This document shows positions 1 through 8,006 of a DNA stretch of 44,391 bases, one piece after another. The translations under genes were made by a program, and so were the position numbers. The notes under the pieces were generated by a model. The model did not search any database and was not told the origin of the DNA. It worked only from the letters and a program-made list of their open reading frames with translations. Positions within the stretch are counted from its first letter, which is position 1; every line of letters starts with the position of its first letter. The stretch is taken from positions 1 through 44,391 of the forward strand of contig CALLHZ010000080.1 in the NCBI GenBank assembly GCA_938009115.1, written 5' to 3'. This stretch comes from an uncultured Clostridia bacterium. Lineage in GTDB: Bacteria > Bacillota > Clostridia > Peptostreptococcales > Anaerovoracaceae.

Positions 1-747
1 AAAACGTATGGTATTGTCGTTCAGTCTTTCGACACCGGGATAGTAAGAACACTTTTCCGCTCTGACATGATCTTTGTAACATATTTCCAATTCATAGCTG
101 TCGGGCAGCGCCGGAAGATCCTGCCCGCGTTTTTGGAGCAAAGCCTGGCAGACGCCATTTTTTATATTGCTCAACGTATTGATGGGATTATAGTTGATCG
201 TAGCCTCTCCAAAGCCTTCTTTCACCGGACAAGTGATCAATCCGGGATGCAAGTCTGTTGAATCATCACACAATTGCTTGTCACCGGACAGAAAGACAGT
301 AGGTACTTTTTCTATGGCTGCAGCATAACTGAACAGCATGAACTCACTGGCCAGCCGACCATTGATCTTCACATACAACGGACGCAGACTTTCGGTATGA
401 GACAAAGGGTTTCCGCGTTTAGACGCCGCTGAATGGTATCCGATAAAGACAGCTGCATCAAAGGAGGGGTCAATTCCGTAAACCATCATATAAGGATGAC
501 CGGACCAGCCTCTGATGAGTTTGGCTTCTTTGGGGAGCGCATGGATATCAATGTTGTTCGCATAAGCATGGGCATCCCGGACAATAATTTCTGTAGCGCC
601 CGCCTCCAAGGCGCCTTGACAGGCGGCAAGGACTTCCTTTGTCATCTGCTCGGCATGCTTTCTGTATTCCGGATTCTCCGGTTCTGTTTCAGACCAAAAT
701 GTTGTTGTGGTGATCCCTTCGATATCTGCGCTGATAAATACTTTCAT
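1..747 (-). CDS. M55 family D-aminopeptidase (DppA-like), 3' end cut by window
   Basis: Zinc-dependent aminopeptidase of the M55/DppA family, which releases N-terminal D-amino acids from short peptides. The ATG at 747 follows a GGAGGACGAGA ribosome binding site and the frame stays open to base 1, giving 249 codons against about 270 for the family, so only the extreme C-terminus is missing. Visible metal-site residues match DppA: Asp8 and Glu10 in the opening ISADIEGI, His60 in RDAH, His105 in GYHS and Glu135 in LASE; His117 is the likely catalytic histidine. It lies 26 bases downstream of a glycyl radical enzyme on the same strand, so it is probably the last or a late gene of that operon. Family members act on cell-wall or exogenous D-peptides; the substrate here is not visible. 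Confidence 0.88.
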   Translation of the reverse strand, partial: MKVFISADIEGITTTTFWSETEPENPEYRKHAEQMTKEVLAACQGALEAGATEIIVRDAHAYANNIDIHALPKEAKLIRGWSGHPYMMVYGIDPSFDAAVFIGYHSAASKRGNPLSHTESLRPLYVKINGRLASEFMLFSYAAAIEKVPTVFLSGDKQLCDDSTDLHPGLITCPVKEGFGEATINYNPINTLSNIKNGVCQALLQKRGQDLPALPDSYELEICYKDHVRAEKCSYYPGVERLNDNTIRF

Positions 748-773
748 TCTCGTCCTCCATTCATTCGGTATTG

Positions 774-3146
774 CTAATGATTCGCTAAGTGTGCAGTCCT
801 GCAAATGATGGCATCCTGCGCTCGTCTGTCAAGATCAGTAAAGTACGCCATATAACCGGCTACTCGGACCATGAGACCCTTATAGTTTTCTGGATTGTCC
901 TGCGCATCCAGAAGTGTTTTCGTGTCCACGACATTGATTTGGATATGCTGGCCTCCGCTTTCGAAGAATGTCCTTATCACACCTTCGATAATGTTCAGAC
1001 CGCTTTCACCCTGAACACCCCTGGGATCAAAGCGCAGATTGAACAGAGCACCTTCCTCCAATCTTTCCGGCTCCACTGAGGCGACGGATTTTACGGTAGC
1101 TGTGGGGCCTTGTATATCCCTGCCCATCATGGGCGATGCGGCGTCGCAAAGAGGTTCGCCGGCAAGCCGTCCGTCGGGAAGAGCCCCCGTGACAGCGCCA
1201 TGGGGTATGTTCATAGTCTGAGAATCGATGCCGAAGCTGTAATGTCCGCCACGGGCATCACGCCAGCCTTGTACCGTCTCGGCGATATCATGGATCATTT
1301 CTTTATAAATACTGTCGACATGCTCCTGATTATTTCCATACTTTTCGGGCTTGTTCAACAAAAGCTGTCGAATCCTTTCCTGCCCTTCAAAGTTCGTGGA
1401 ACAGGCCCGGATCAATTCATCCATGGTCAGGTCTTTGTCTTGAAATACACACTTTTCCACAGCCGCGATGGAGTCCGCTAAATTTGCTGCCCCAGTCACA
1501 TAGATGCCCGCTGTTGAATATTTCGCGCCGCCGTGCTGTACGGATCTGCCGCTTTCGACACATCCCCGGGTAACCATTGATGCGAAAATCACCGGATACC
1601 TGTTCATGTGGATGCTCTGCATCAGATTGTAGCCGATCCGCACGATTTCGTAATGATGGCGTATTTGCTTCTTGAGCGCATTTTTAAACTCTTCAATATC
1701 CTTGAAGCCTCTGGGATCTCCGGTTTCCAACCCCATGCGCTTCCCAGTGGCCGGATCCAGGCCGTTATGGAGTACAAACTCGACCATTTTGCCCATGTTG
1801 ACATAACCCACATCCGGTGAACCGTCGGTCCCGCCACCACCCGGACCAGGCTGTATGCAACCGACGATGGTCCAGTCTCTGGCCTCCTCTATTGTACATC
1901 CTTTGGCGAGCGAGATCTTGATCCCTGCATCATCACTAAAGAATCCCGGGTTTGCCTGCCCTTCCTGGACCATCTTGCATGCGAATCGAATCAGTTCTTT
2001 CGGAGTCTGCTCCCAAATCCTCAACGCCATGACAGGTTGTGTCGTTTTCAGGTCATCTGCAGCTTCCAAGCACAGATAAGATAAATCATTGCTCGCATCC
2101 TTGCCTTCCGAGGTCTGACCGCCAACGACCAGAATCTGCCACATCGGATAACCCGCGAAGGCTGCCGCATACCAGCTGTCTCTTACTTCATATACTTCAC
2201 AAGCTTTGAGATAGAAGCATTCCAGCATCTCTAGTGCTTCGTTTCTCGTGATATTCTTTTCGTCGATCACGTCCTTTTTATAGAAAGGCCACATATATTG
2301 ATCGAATCTGCCGAACCCGCAGGCGGTCGTGCAGACTTCAATATAGAAATAGACATGCACAAACCATACAGCCTGAAGCGCTTGCTGGAAACTCCTGGGC
2401 GCATATTCGGGAACGACCCTGCAATTTTCTGCAATCGTGAGAAGCTCCTTTCGCCGCGTAACGTCATCGCAGTCCGCAGCCATACGCTCGGCTTCTGCAG
2501 CCATGCGATGGGCATAGGTGATCAATCCCTCGCCCTGAATGATGCAAGCTCTCCAAAAATCCACCTGCGCCTGTTCTTCCATGCTCTGCGGAATGACATT
2601 TTCAATGTTCTTACGGCATTCATCGATATACCCTCTGATCCCTGTCGTAAGGATTTTTTCATGGTCACATACCGTTTCCCCGGAGACGCCGTTCTCTAAT
2701 CCGATGCAAAGCACATCATCCGCCTCCAATTCCCGAATGTGTGGCGGAAGGGCGTGCTGCGCCAGGTCTTCCATGGACTTTCCTTCCCAATAGGGAAACG
2801 TTGCAAGGATCGTTGCCTTATCTTCCGGTGAAATATAATAAGGGTCCTTGCTGCGCTTTGAGAATTCGTCGATATCCCTTCTGTACCAGGAGCTTGACTG
2901 AAATTCTGGATGCAAATTGGCGCCTCTGTACGCATTGGTCGCCGTACCAACGATCAGTTCGTCTTCCAGAATGAGCGTTGTCATGTGTTCCATGATGTGG
3001 CTTACGACTTTTGCCCTAAAAATTGGGACCGCATCGCCGGCAAATTTTTGATACGCCTCCGTAGCCAGCACCAGTCGTTCTGCTGTGATGGAAGGAACCG
3101 TATTGAAAAGCCGTTCTCGCATTCTTTGTATTCTTTGTGTTGCCAT
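774..3146 (-). CDS. Glycyl radical enzyme (PFL/dehydratase superfamily), copy 1, 790 aa
   Basis: Oxygen-sensitive glycyl radical enzyme. The C-terminal radical loop RVAGYMAYF places the radical glycine at Gly764, and the thiyl cysteine is Cys430 in TIVGCIQPG. Family landmarks include the GFGRFDQYMWPFYKKD stretch (about 277-291), HGGAKYS and DGRLAGEP. In the dehydratase, TMA-lyase, sulfite-lyase and arylacetate decarboxylase members the residue two after the cysteine is the catalytic Glu; here it is Gln432. Pyruvate formate-lyase is unlikely because it has two adjacent cysteines and here there is one. The protein is closely related to the copy at 5387-7762, with 37/50 and 43/50 identical residues in the first two 50-residue blocks. 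It is the gene after the methyltransferase (30-base gap) and before the M55 peptidase. No radical-SAM activase is present in the window. The substrate is unknown. Confidence 0.9.
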   Translation of the reverse strand: MATQRIQRMRERLFNTVPSITAERLVLATEAYQKFAGDAVPIFRAKVVSHIMEHMTTLILEDELIVGTATNAYRGANLHPEFQSSSWYRRDIDEFSKRSKDPYYISPEDKATILATFPYWEGKSMEDLAQHALPPHIRELEADDVLCIGLENGVSGETVCDHEKILTTGIRGYIDECRKNIENVIPQSMEEQAQVDFWRACIIQGEGLITYAHRMAAEAERMAADCDDVTRRKELLTIAENCRVVPEYAPRSFQQALQAVWFVHVYFYIEVCTTACGFGRFDQYMWPFYKKDVIDEKNITRNEALEMLECFYLKACEVYEVRDSWYAAAFAGYPMWQILVVGGQTSEGKDASNDLSYLCLEAADDLKTTQPVMALRIWEQTPKELIRFACKMVQEGQANPGFFSDDAGIKISLAKGCTIEEARDWTIVGCIQPGPGGGGTDGSPDVGYVNMGKMVEFVLHNGLDPATGKRMGLETGDPRGFKDIEEFKNALKKQIRHHYEIVRIGYNLMQSIHMNRYPVIFASMVTRGCVESGRSVQHGGAKYSTAGIYVTGAANLADSIAAVEKCVFQDKDLTMDELIRACSTNFEGQERIRQLLLNKPEKYGNNQEHVDSIYKEMIHDIAETVQGWRDARGGHYSFGIDSQTMNIPHGAVTGALPDGRLAGEPLCDAASPMMGRDIQGPTATVKSVASVEPERLEEGALFNLRFDPRGVQGESGLNIIEGVIRTFFESGGQHIQINVVDTKTLLDAQDNPENYKGLMVRVAGYMAYFTDLDRRAQDAIICRTAHLANH

Positions 3147-3176
3147 ATCGCCCTCTTTCTATTGCTTTTTCTCCGT

Positions 3177-3812
3177 CTACTTCCCAGCGCCCATCACAAA
3201 CATCGACGCATCCTGACCCATGAATATTTTGCTTCCGCTATGGATCGTATTAGCATGAACTCGCTTATACCCAATGCTCCTTAAAATGCATGTCAGTTCA
3301 TGCTGGTCAAATCCATGATGGACGAGATCCGAAACGATTTGTTCGTTTCTATCGAAATCGACGAGCAGCAGCTGTCCGCCTTCATGAAGAATGTCATATA
3401 ATCTGGATAGGATCGCTTCCGTATCCTGTATATGAAGCAACACCTGAGCCATAAAAATGCAGTCAGCACGGAGATCCGAAAGGCTCTCTTTTTCCAGGTC
3501 ATAACAGAGTGTGCCGGCGTTGCGCACGTCCGAGTTTCTGAGCTTTTCTTCCACCCGGCAGATCATGCTTTCTGAGGTGTCCAGAAAAAGAACTGAACGA
3601 AAGCAGTCCAGCAGACCAATCCCAACAAGTCCCGTCCCGCATCCGAAATCGATGGCGTCCATGTCTTTTGTATCGATCCCATGCTTTAGGAGATCGCCCC
3701 GAATGGCATCGGCAGATATTTTAGCGATACGGATCCTTTCGGGGGTGTCATAAGCATTGGCGATCATTTCAAATTTTTCAGTATTTCCCACAAGTACCTC
3801 CGAAGGGATCAT
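3177..3812 (-). CDS. Class I SAM-dependent methyltransferase, 211 aa
   Basis: Rossmann-fold methyltransferase. Motif I is DFGCGTGLVG at about residues 55-64, followed by an acidic end of strand 2 (FLDTSESMI) and a motif near QVLLHI typical of UbiE/type 11 enzymes. The length fits a single-domain small-molecule methyltransferase. Its ATG at 3812 overlaps the TGA of the upstream cupin gene (TGATG), so the two are translationally coupled and probably co-regulated. It sits between a cupin gene and a glycyl radical enzyme. The methyl acceptor cannot be read from the sequence; from context it may modify an intermediate of the same pathway, which is inference. Confidence 0.85.
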   Translation of the reverse strand: MIPSEVLVGNTEKFEMIANAYDTPERIRIAKISADAIRGDLLKHGIDTKDMDAIDFGCGTGLVGIGLLDCFRSVLFLDTSESMICRVEEKLRNSDVRNAGTLCYDLEKESLSDLRADCIFMAQVLLHIQDTEAILSRLYDILHEGGQLLLVDFDRNEQIVSDLVHHGFDQHELTCILRSIGYKRVHANTIHSGSKIFMGQDASMFVMGAGK

Positions 3813-4159
3813 CAGACGTTTGCGTCTGTAGCGAAAGCCTCTGAACCCATGGGAGAAATTGTAACAAACAGGCGCAGCACATCTTCGCCGGTATTGATCG
3901 CCTGCAGACTTTCCTGTCCATCCACCTGCATCAATTCACCAGGCTGCAATAACGTTTCTTTGCCGTCGGTGATCACCTTGGCTGTGCCTTCCATGACCTG
4001 GAGAAAAAGCGTTGAATCCAGATGCGTATGCCCGGGCAGCACTTCTCCCTTAGCAATGTTGAGAACAAAGGCGATGACATTATCGCTCTTGAACAGCATC
4101 CGCTTCGAGATTTTTCCTTCCGGCGCATGAAAATAGTCTTTGAAAGCGTACTTATTCAT
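3812..4159 (-). CDS. Small single-domain cupin protein, 115 aa
   Basis: A small beta-barrel cupin. The first cupin motif is visible as GEVLPGHTHLDSTLFLQVMEG-like sequence at about residues 39-58, with the HxH metal pair at roughly His44 and His46. The second motif (PGELMQVDGQESLQAI) lacks the usual histidine, so metal binding would rest on fewer ligands or the barrel may only bind a ligand. The ATG at 4159 follows GAGGAGGAACGTGGA. The stop codon overlaps the methyltransferase start. Comparable proteins serve as sensors, isomerases or accessory enzymes; none of these roles can be chosen from sequence alone. Confidence 0.82.
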   Translation of the reverse strand: MNKYAFKDYFHAPEGKISKRMLFKSDNVIAFVLNIAKGEVLPGHTHLDSTLFLQVMEGTAKVITDGKETLLQPGELMQVDGQESLQAINTGEDVLRLFVTISPMGSEAFATDANV

Positions 4160-4190
4160 TCCACGTTCCTCCTCGTTTTCGATCCGACAG

Positions 4191-5345
4191 TTACTTCGCC
4201 TGACTGTATAATATCACGAAAGCGGATAAAAAGACAAAAAGAGCCGCGTTGAGCCGGTGAAAGGAACGCCTGTATTGCTTGCCGGCATACGATCTGGAAT
4301 ATATTTTGTAGGAGATGAGATTGGCCAGTGATGCCACGAGAGTTCCAATGCCTCCTACACTGACGCCAAGGAGCACTTCTTTATATAACGGGGTAAACCC
4401 ACTGACAAGAATGGCGGCGGGAACATTGCTGATGACCTGGGACAGCAATGCTGAGATCCCAAACACGCGCAAGGGTGAATCCAGAATACTTCGGGCAAGA
4501 ATATTGACGGCACTCAGGCGGGTCACATTGTCCACGAATATAAAAAAGCTTACAAACGTACCCAAAAGATAATAGTCTACCCTCTTGATGAGTCTCCGAT
4601 CCAGAGCCATTGCGGATACAACAACGGCCGCTGTTATAATTCTGTAGTCCGTTACTCTAAGAACGGAAAGGATCACCAGAATGAATAAGCCTCCATAATA
4701 CATCATCCTTCTTTTATGCCTCAGATGAGCTGCTTCCAGTTCGATATTCATCGATTCGGTCGAATTACCAAGGTTTACAAACAGCAAGGCAAGCATTCCT
4801 GCTGCCACAAAAGGCGAAATGACTGCGAAGAATTCCCTTGTATTCATGCGAAAAAAATTGTATAAGTACAAGTTCTGAGGATTGCCAAAGGGCGTAAAAC
4901 TGCTTCCGATATTAGCAGCCGCTGTTTCAAGCACGATGACTTTTATAGGGTCGAAGCCCGCCTTTTTTGCCATCGCAATAGTGACTGGCACGACGGTCAG
5001 AAGCGCTACATCGTTGGTCATCAGCATCCCAAGACCTGCTGTCGTGAAGATCATAACAAGTCCTATGCGCCTTTCACTGCGCACTCGGCCGAGAATATTG
5101 ACTGCAATTCCGTCCAGCAGGCCGTACTCTTCGAACGCAACACTGATCAGCATCAGATTAAAAAGAGAAAAAATCACCTTCAGATCGACGGCTTTGATGG
5201 ACGGCGTTACGAAAAGCGAAGTAACGGCAGCCAGGAGCGCTGAGACGGCAAAAACGATTTCTTCCTGCAGTATATTTCTTATGACTTGAATCAATTCCGC
5301 ATTCCGTTCTGTAAGAATAAAAAAGGCGTGAAGGAAATCCTTCAC
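4191..5345 (-). CDS. ArsB/NhaD/SLC13-superfamily anion permease, up to 384 aa
   Basis: Polytopic inner-membrane transporter of the ion-transporter superfamily that holds ArsB, CitM and YbiR. The half-repeat signatures MTNDVALLTVVP (about 110-121) and ANIGSSFTPFGNPQNLYLY (about 143-161) are the conserved re-entrant loops, and roughly ten hydrophobic segments follow. It probably carries an organic or inorganic anion that is the substrate or product of the neighbouring glycyl radical enzymes (inference). The start is uncertain. The longest reading begins at a GTG at 5345 inside a terminator stem with only a weak CAGGGC upstream; a TTG at 5294 is an alternative, also without a good ribosome binding site. 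The first membrane segment begins near residue 30 of the long form, so either start leaves it intact. Confidence 0.8.
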   Translation of the reverse strand: MKDFLHAFFILTERNAELIQVIRNILQEEIVFAVSALLAAVTSLFVTPSIKAVDLKVIFSLFNLMLISVAFEEYGLLDGIAVNILGRVRSERRIGLVMIFTTAGLGMLMTNDVALLTVVPVTIAMAKKAGFDPIKVIVLETAAANIGSSFTPFGNPQNLYLYNFFRMNTREFFAVISPFVAAGMLALLFVNLGNSTESMNIELEAAHLRHKRRMMYYGGLFILVILSVLRVTDYRIITAAVVVSAMALDRRLIKRVDYYLLGTFVSFFIFVDNVTRLSAVNILARSILDSPLRVFGISALLSQVISNVPAAILVSGFTPLYKEVLLGVSVGGIGTLVASLANLISYKIYSRSYAGKQYRRSFHRLNAALFVFLSAFVILYSQAK

Positions 5346-5348
5346 GCC
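5319..5348 (-). terminator. Intrinsic terminator between glycyl radical enzyme copy 2 and the permease
   Basis: A perfect 10-bp stem (GGCGTGAAGG, positions 5325-5334, with its complement 5339-5348) has a 4-base loop. Read leftward it is followed by six T residues and ATT. It lies 39 bases after the stop of the second glycyl radical enzyme and overlaps the first codons of the longest permease frame, so it can end or attenuate transcription before the downstream genes. Confidence 0.85.
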
Positions 5349-5386
5349 CTGATTTTAGCTCATTTTATCGTTGTTTTCAACATTGC

Positions 5387-7762
5387 TCAGTTCTCATTGG
5401 AAAAATGAGCCGTTCTGTAGATGATGGTATCCTGCGCGCTCTTGTCCAGTTCAGTGAAATAAGCCATATAGCCCGCCACGCGAACCATGAGTCCCTTGTG
5501 CATTTCAGGATTGACCTGGGCATCCAGAAGCGTTTCTTTATCGACCACATTGATTTGAATGTGCTCCCCGCCATGCTCAAAATAGGTCTTGATAACGCCT
5601 TCGATGGCAGCTAATCCGTTTTCGCCTTCCACGCCCTTGGGATCAAACCTCAGGTTGAACAGTGCGCCGTCGTGGAATGCCTCCTGGCCCATGGATGCCA
5701 CAGATTTTACGGTAGCAGTGGGTCCGCTGGTGTCACGTCCCATCATCGGTGACGCATTGTCGCAGAAGGGTTCTCCGGCGCGGCGTCCGTCAGGCGTTGC
5801 GCCGCAGACTTGCCCGTGAGATATATTCACTGTCTGGGAATGAACGTTGAAGGAATAGGTGCCGCCTCTGGCGTCCTTCCAGGTTTGTACATTGTCTGCA
5901 ATGAAATGCGTCATTTCTCTGTAAATACCGTCCACGAAGGCATTGTCGTTACCAAATTTCGGAGGTTTGTTCAGCAAAAGCTGACGCATTCTCTCTTCTC
6001 CCTCGAAATTGCTGTCCAGTGCCCTGATCAATTCGTCCATCGTGATGGTTTGATCTTCATATACGCATTTTTGTATCGCAGCGATGGAATCGGCCATATT
6101 CGCGGCTCCTGTTATATATAGGCCTGCCGTTGAATATTTCGCTCCGCCATGCTGAACGGATTTCCCGCTCTCCACGCAGCCGTCCGTGACCATGGAGGCA
6201 AAAATGACCGGGTATCTCAGCATATGGATCCCCTGCATGACGTTATAACCCGTACGAACCAGATCGTAGTGATGGAGGATCTGCTTCTTCAAAGCATTCT
6301 TGAATTCTTCAATATCCTTGAATTCGCGCGGATCTCCTGTCTGCAGTCCCATCAGTTTTCCGGTGGAAGGATCGACGCCGTTATGAAGCACGAACTCGAT
6401 CATTTTCCCCATATTGACGTAGCCTGCATCGGGCGAACCGTCTGCGGTCCCGCCGCCGGCGCCGGGCTGGATGCATCCGACGATCGTCCAGTCTCTGGCC
6501 TCTTCCAAAGTACAGCCCTTGCCAAGGGCCATCTTCATCGCTGTGACATCATTGAAGAAGCCGGGGTTCGCCTGGCCCTCCTGGATCATTTTGCAGCCCT
6601 TTCGCATCAATTCCTCAGGCGTGCCCTCCCATACTCTCACGGCCATAACAGGCTGCGTCGTCTTCAACTGGTTGGCAGCCTCCAGGCAAACATAGGAGAG
6701 TTCGTTGGTGGCGTCTTTTCCGTCCCGGGTCTGTCCTCCGACCACTAAGATCTGCCACATGGGATAGCCGGCGAAGGACGTAGCATACCACTTGTCTCTC
6801 ACTTCGTATACTTCACAGGATTTCAAGTACAGGCAGCACAGCAGCTCAAATGCGAATTCTTCGGTGATATTCTTCTCATCGATGACATCTTTCTTGTAGT
6901 ACGGCCACATATATTGATCAAATCGCCCGAAGCCGTTGGCTGTAGTGCACACTTCGATATGAAAATAGACGTGGACGAACCATATCATCTGCAAGGCCTG
7001 GTAAAAGTTCCGGGGCGGATTCTCCGGAACGATTCTGCAGTTTTCGGCGATCACCTTGAGCTCTTTTTTCCTGGCTTCATCATCGCAAGCGTCAGCCTGA
7101 CGCTCGGCCTCCGCTGCCATTCTGTGGGCATACTCGATCAAGCCTTCGCATTGGATGATGCATGCTGTCCAGTAATCGATTTTTTCCTGATCTTCCTTAC
7201 TGGCGCTGATAGTCTTGTCGATATTTGCCTGGCACTCATCCATGTATCCGCGAAGACCGATTTTTAATATTTTTTCATGATTGCATAAGGTTTCGCCGGA
7301 AACGCCGTTGCGCAAGCCGACGGTGATGATGTCGTCCTTGATGCATTCTTCGATATGGGCAGGAAGCGCCGTCTTCGACAAATCTTCCATGGACTTTCCT
7401 TCCCAATATTTCAGGGTATTCAAAATTTGCTCCCTATCCTGGGGCGAAACATCATATGGATCTTTTGTTCTTACAGGAAATTCATCGATGTCGCTGATGT
7501 ACCAGGAACTGGACTGAAACTCCGGGTGCAAATTGGCGCCTCTGTACTTGTTGGTCGCCGTCCCGACGATCAGCTCGTCTTCCAGGATCAGCGTGGTCAT
7601 GCGCTCCATGATGTGCTTCACGACTTTGGCTCGAAACACAGGGATCGCCTCTCCTGCAAATTTTTGATAAGCCTCGGTGGCAAGGACCAATCGCTCTGCG
7701 GTGATGCACGGCCTTGTGTCCCAGAGTTTGTTCCGCATTTTTTGTATTCTTTCAGTAAGCAT
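5387..7762 (-). CDS. Glycyl radical enzyme (PFL/dehydratase superfamily), copy 2, 791 aa
   Basis: Paralogue of the enzyme at 774-3146 with the same architecture: thiyl Cys430 in TIVGCIQPG, Gln432 in place of the usual Glu, and radical Gly764 in RVAGYMAYF. I place the start at the ATG at 7762, which has AAGAGGAATAGAAGC in front. It also aligns with the start of the other copy; the in-frame codons further upstream (to 7825) run through the promoter region. It is the first gene of the leftward group that continues with the permease, cupin, methyltransferase, second enzyme and M55 peptidase. Differences from copy 1 are concentrated in surface-like stretches (for example 180-230) and near the active-site loop (GAGGGTADG versus GPGGGGTDG). 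Substrate specificity may therefore differ, or the two may form a heteromer; both are inference. Confidence 0.9.
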   Translation of the reverse strand: MLTERIQKMRNKLWDTRPCITAERLVLATEAYQKFAGEAIPVFRAKVVKHIMERMTTLILEDELIVGTATNKYRGANLHPEFQSSSWYISDIDEFPVRTKDPYDVSPQDREQILNTLKYWEGKSMEDLSKTALPAHIEECIKDDIITVGLRNGVSGETLCNHEKILKIGLRGYMDECQANIDKTISASKEDQEKIDYWTACIIQCEGLIEYAHRMAAEAERQADACDDEARKKELKVIAENCRIVPENPPRNFYQALQMIWFVHVYFHIEVCTTANGFGRFDQYMWPYYKKDVIDEKNITEEFAFELLCCLYLKSCEVYEVRDKWYATSFAGYPMWQILVVGGQTRDGKDATNELSYVCLEAANQLKTTQPVMAVRVWEGTPEELMRKGCKMIQEGQANPGFFNDVTAMKMALGKGCTLEEARDWTIVGCIQPGAGGGTADGSPDAGYVNMGKMIEFVLHNGVDPSTGKLMGLQTGDPREFKDIEEFKNALKKQILHHYDLVRTGYNVMQGIHMLRYPVIFASMVTDGCVESGKSVQHGGAKYSTAGLYITGAANMADSIAAIQKCVYEDQTITMDELIRALDSNFEGEERMRQLLLNKPPKFGNDNAFVDGIYREMTHFIADNVQTWKDARGGTYSFNVHSQTVNISHGQVCGATPDGRRAGEPFCDNASPMMGRDTSGPTATVKSVASMGQEAFHDGALFNLRFDPKGVEGENGLAAIEGVIKTYFEHGGEHIQINVVDKETLLDAQVNPEMHKGLMVRVAGYMAYFTELDKSAQDTIIYRTAHFSNEN

Positions 7763-7805
7763 GCTTCTATTCCTCTTAACAATTTGCATTAATATCTCTG
7801 CCATC

Positions 7806-7832
7806 ATTATACTTGCCCAATGCAAATCTCAA
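7806..7832 (-). promoter_or_regulatory. Possible promoter of glycyl radical enzyme copy 2
   Basis: On the minus strand a perfect TATAAT (7811-7806) is preceded by TTGAGA (7832-7827) with a short 15-base spacer. This would start transcription near 7799, about 37 bases before the ATG at 7762. The -10 match is good, but the spacing is poor for a standard sigma-A promoter, so the -35 assignment is weak. Confidence 0.35.
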
Positions 7833-7939
7833 AGATCAACTTGCTATATGGTATAATTTATTTGCTGTAAATGAAACTGTCCATGAGGGTGAGTCACTTC
7901 GCACAAATGAGCTTGACGCAATCCCTTGTATTCAATCAA

Positions 7940-7971
7940 GGAAAGTTCCGCACCTTGATGCGGAACTTTCC
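7940..7971. terminator. Strong 13-bp hairpin, probable terminator
   Basis: A perfect 13-bp inverted repeat (arm GGAAAGTTCCGCA at 7940-7952, complement at 7959-7971) has a 6-base loop. It lies 36 bases past the stop of the SLH protein gene. The T-rich tail is better on the plus strand (ATTTTCTTC) than on the minus strand, so it may end a rightward transcript as well as the surface-protein operon. The rest of the 244-base gap (7763-8006) holds the promoter elements described separately and no convincing gene. Confidence 0.65.
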
Positions 7972-8006
7972 ATTTTCTTCCCCTCTCGCCTGCCTTGGAC
8001 GTCTGT

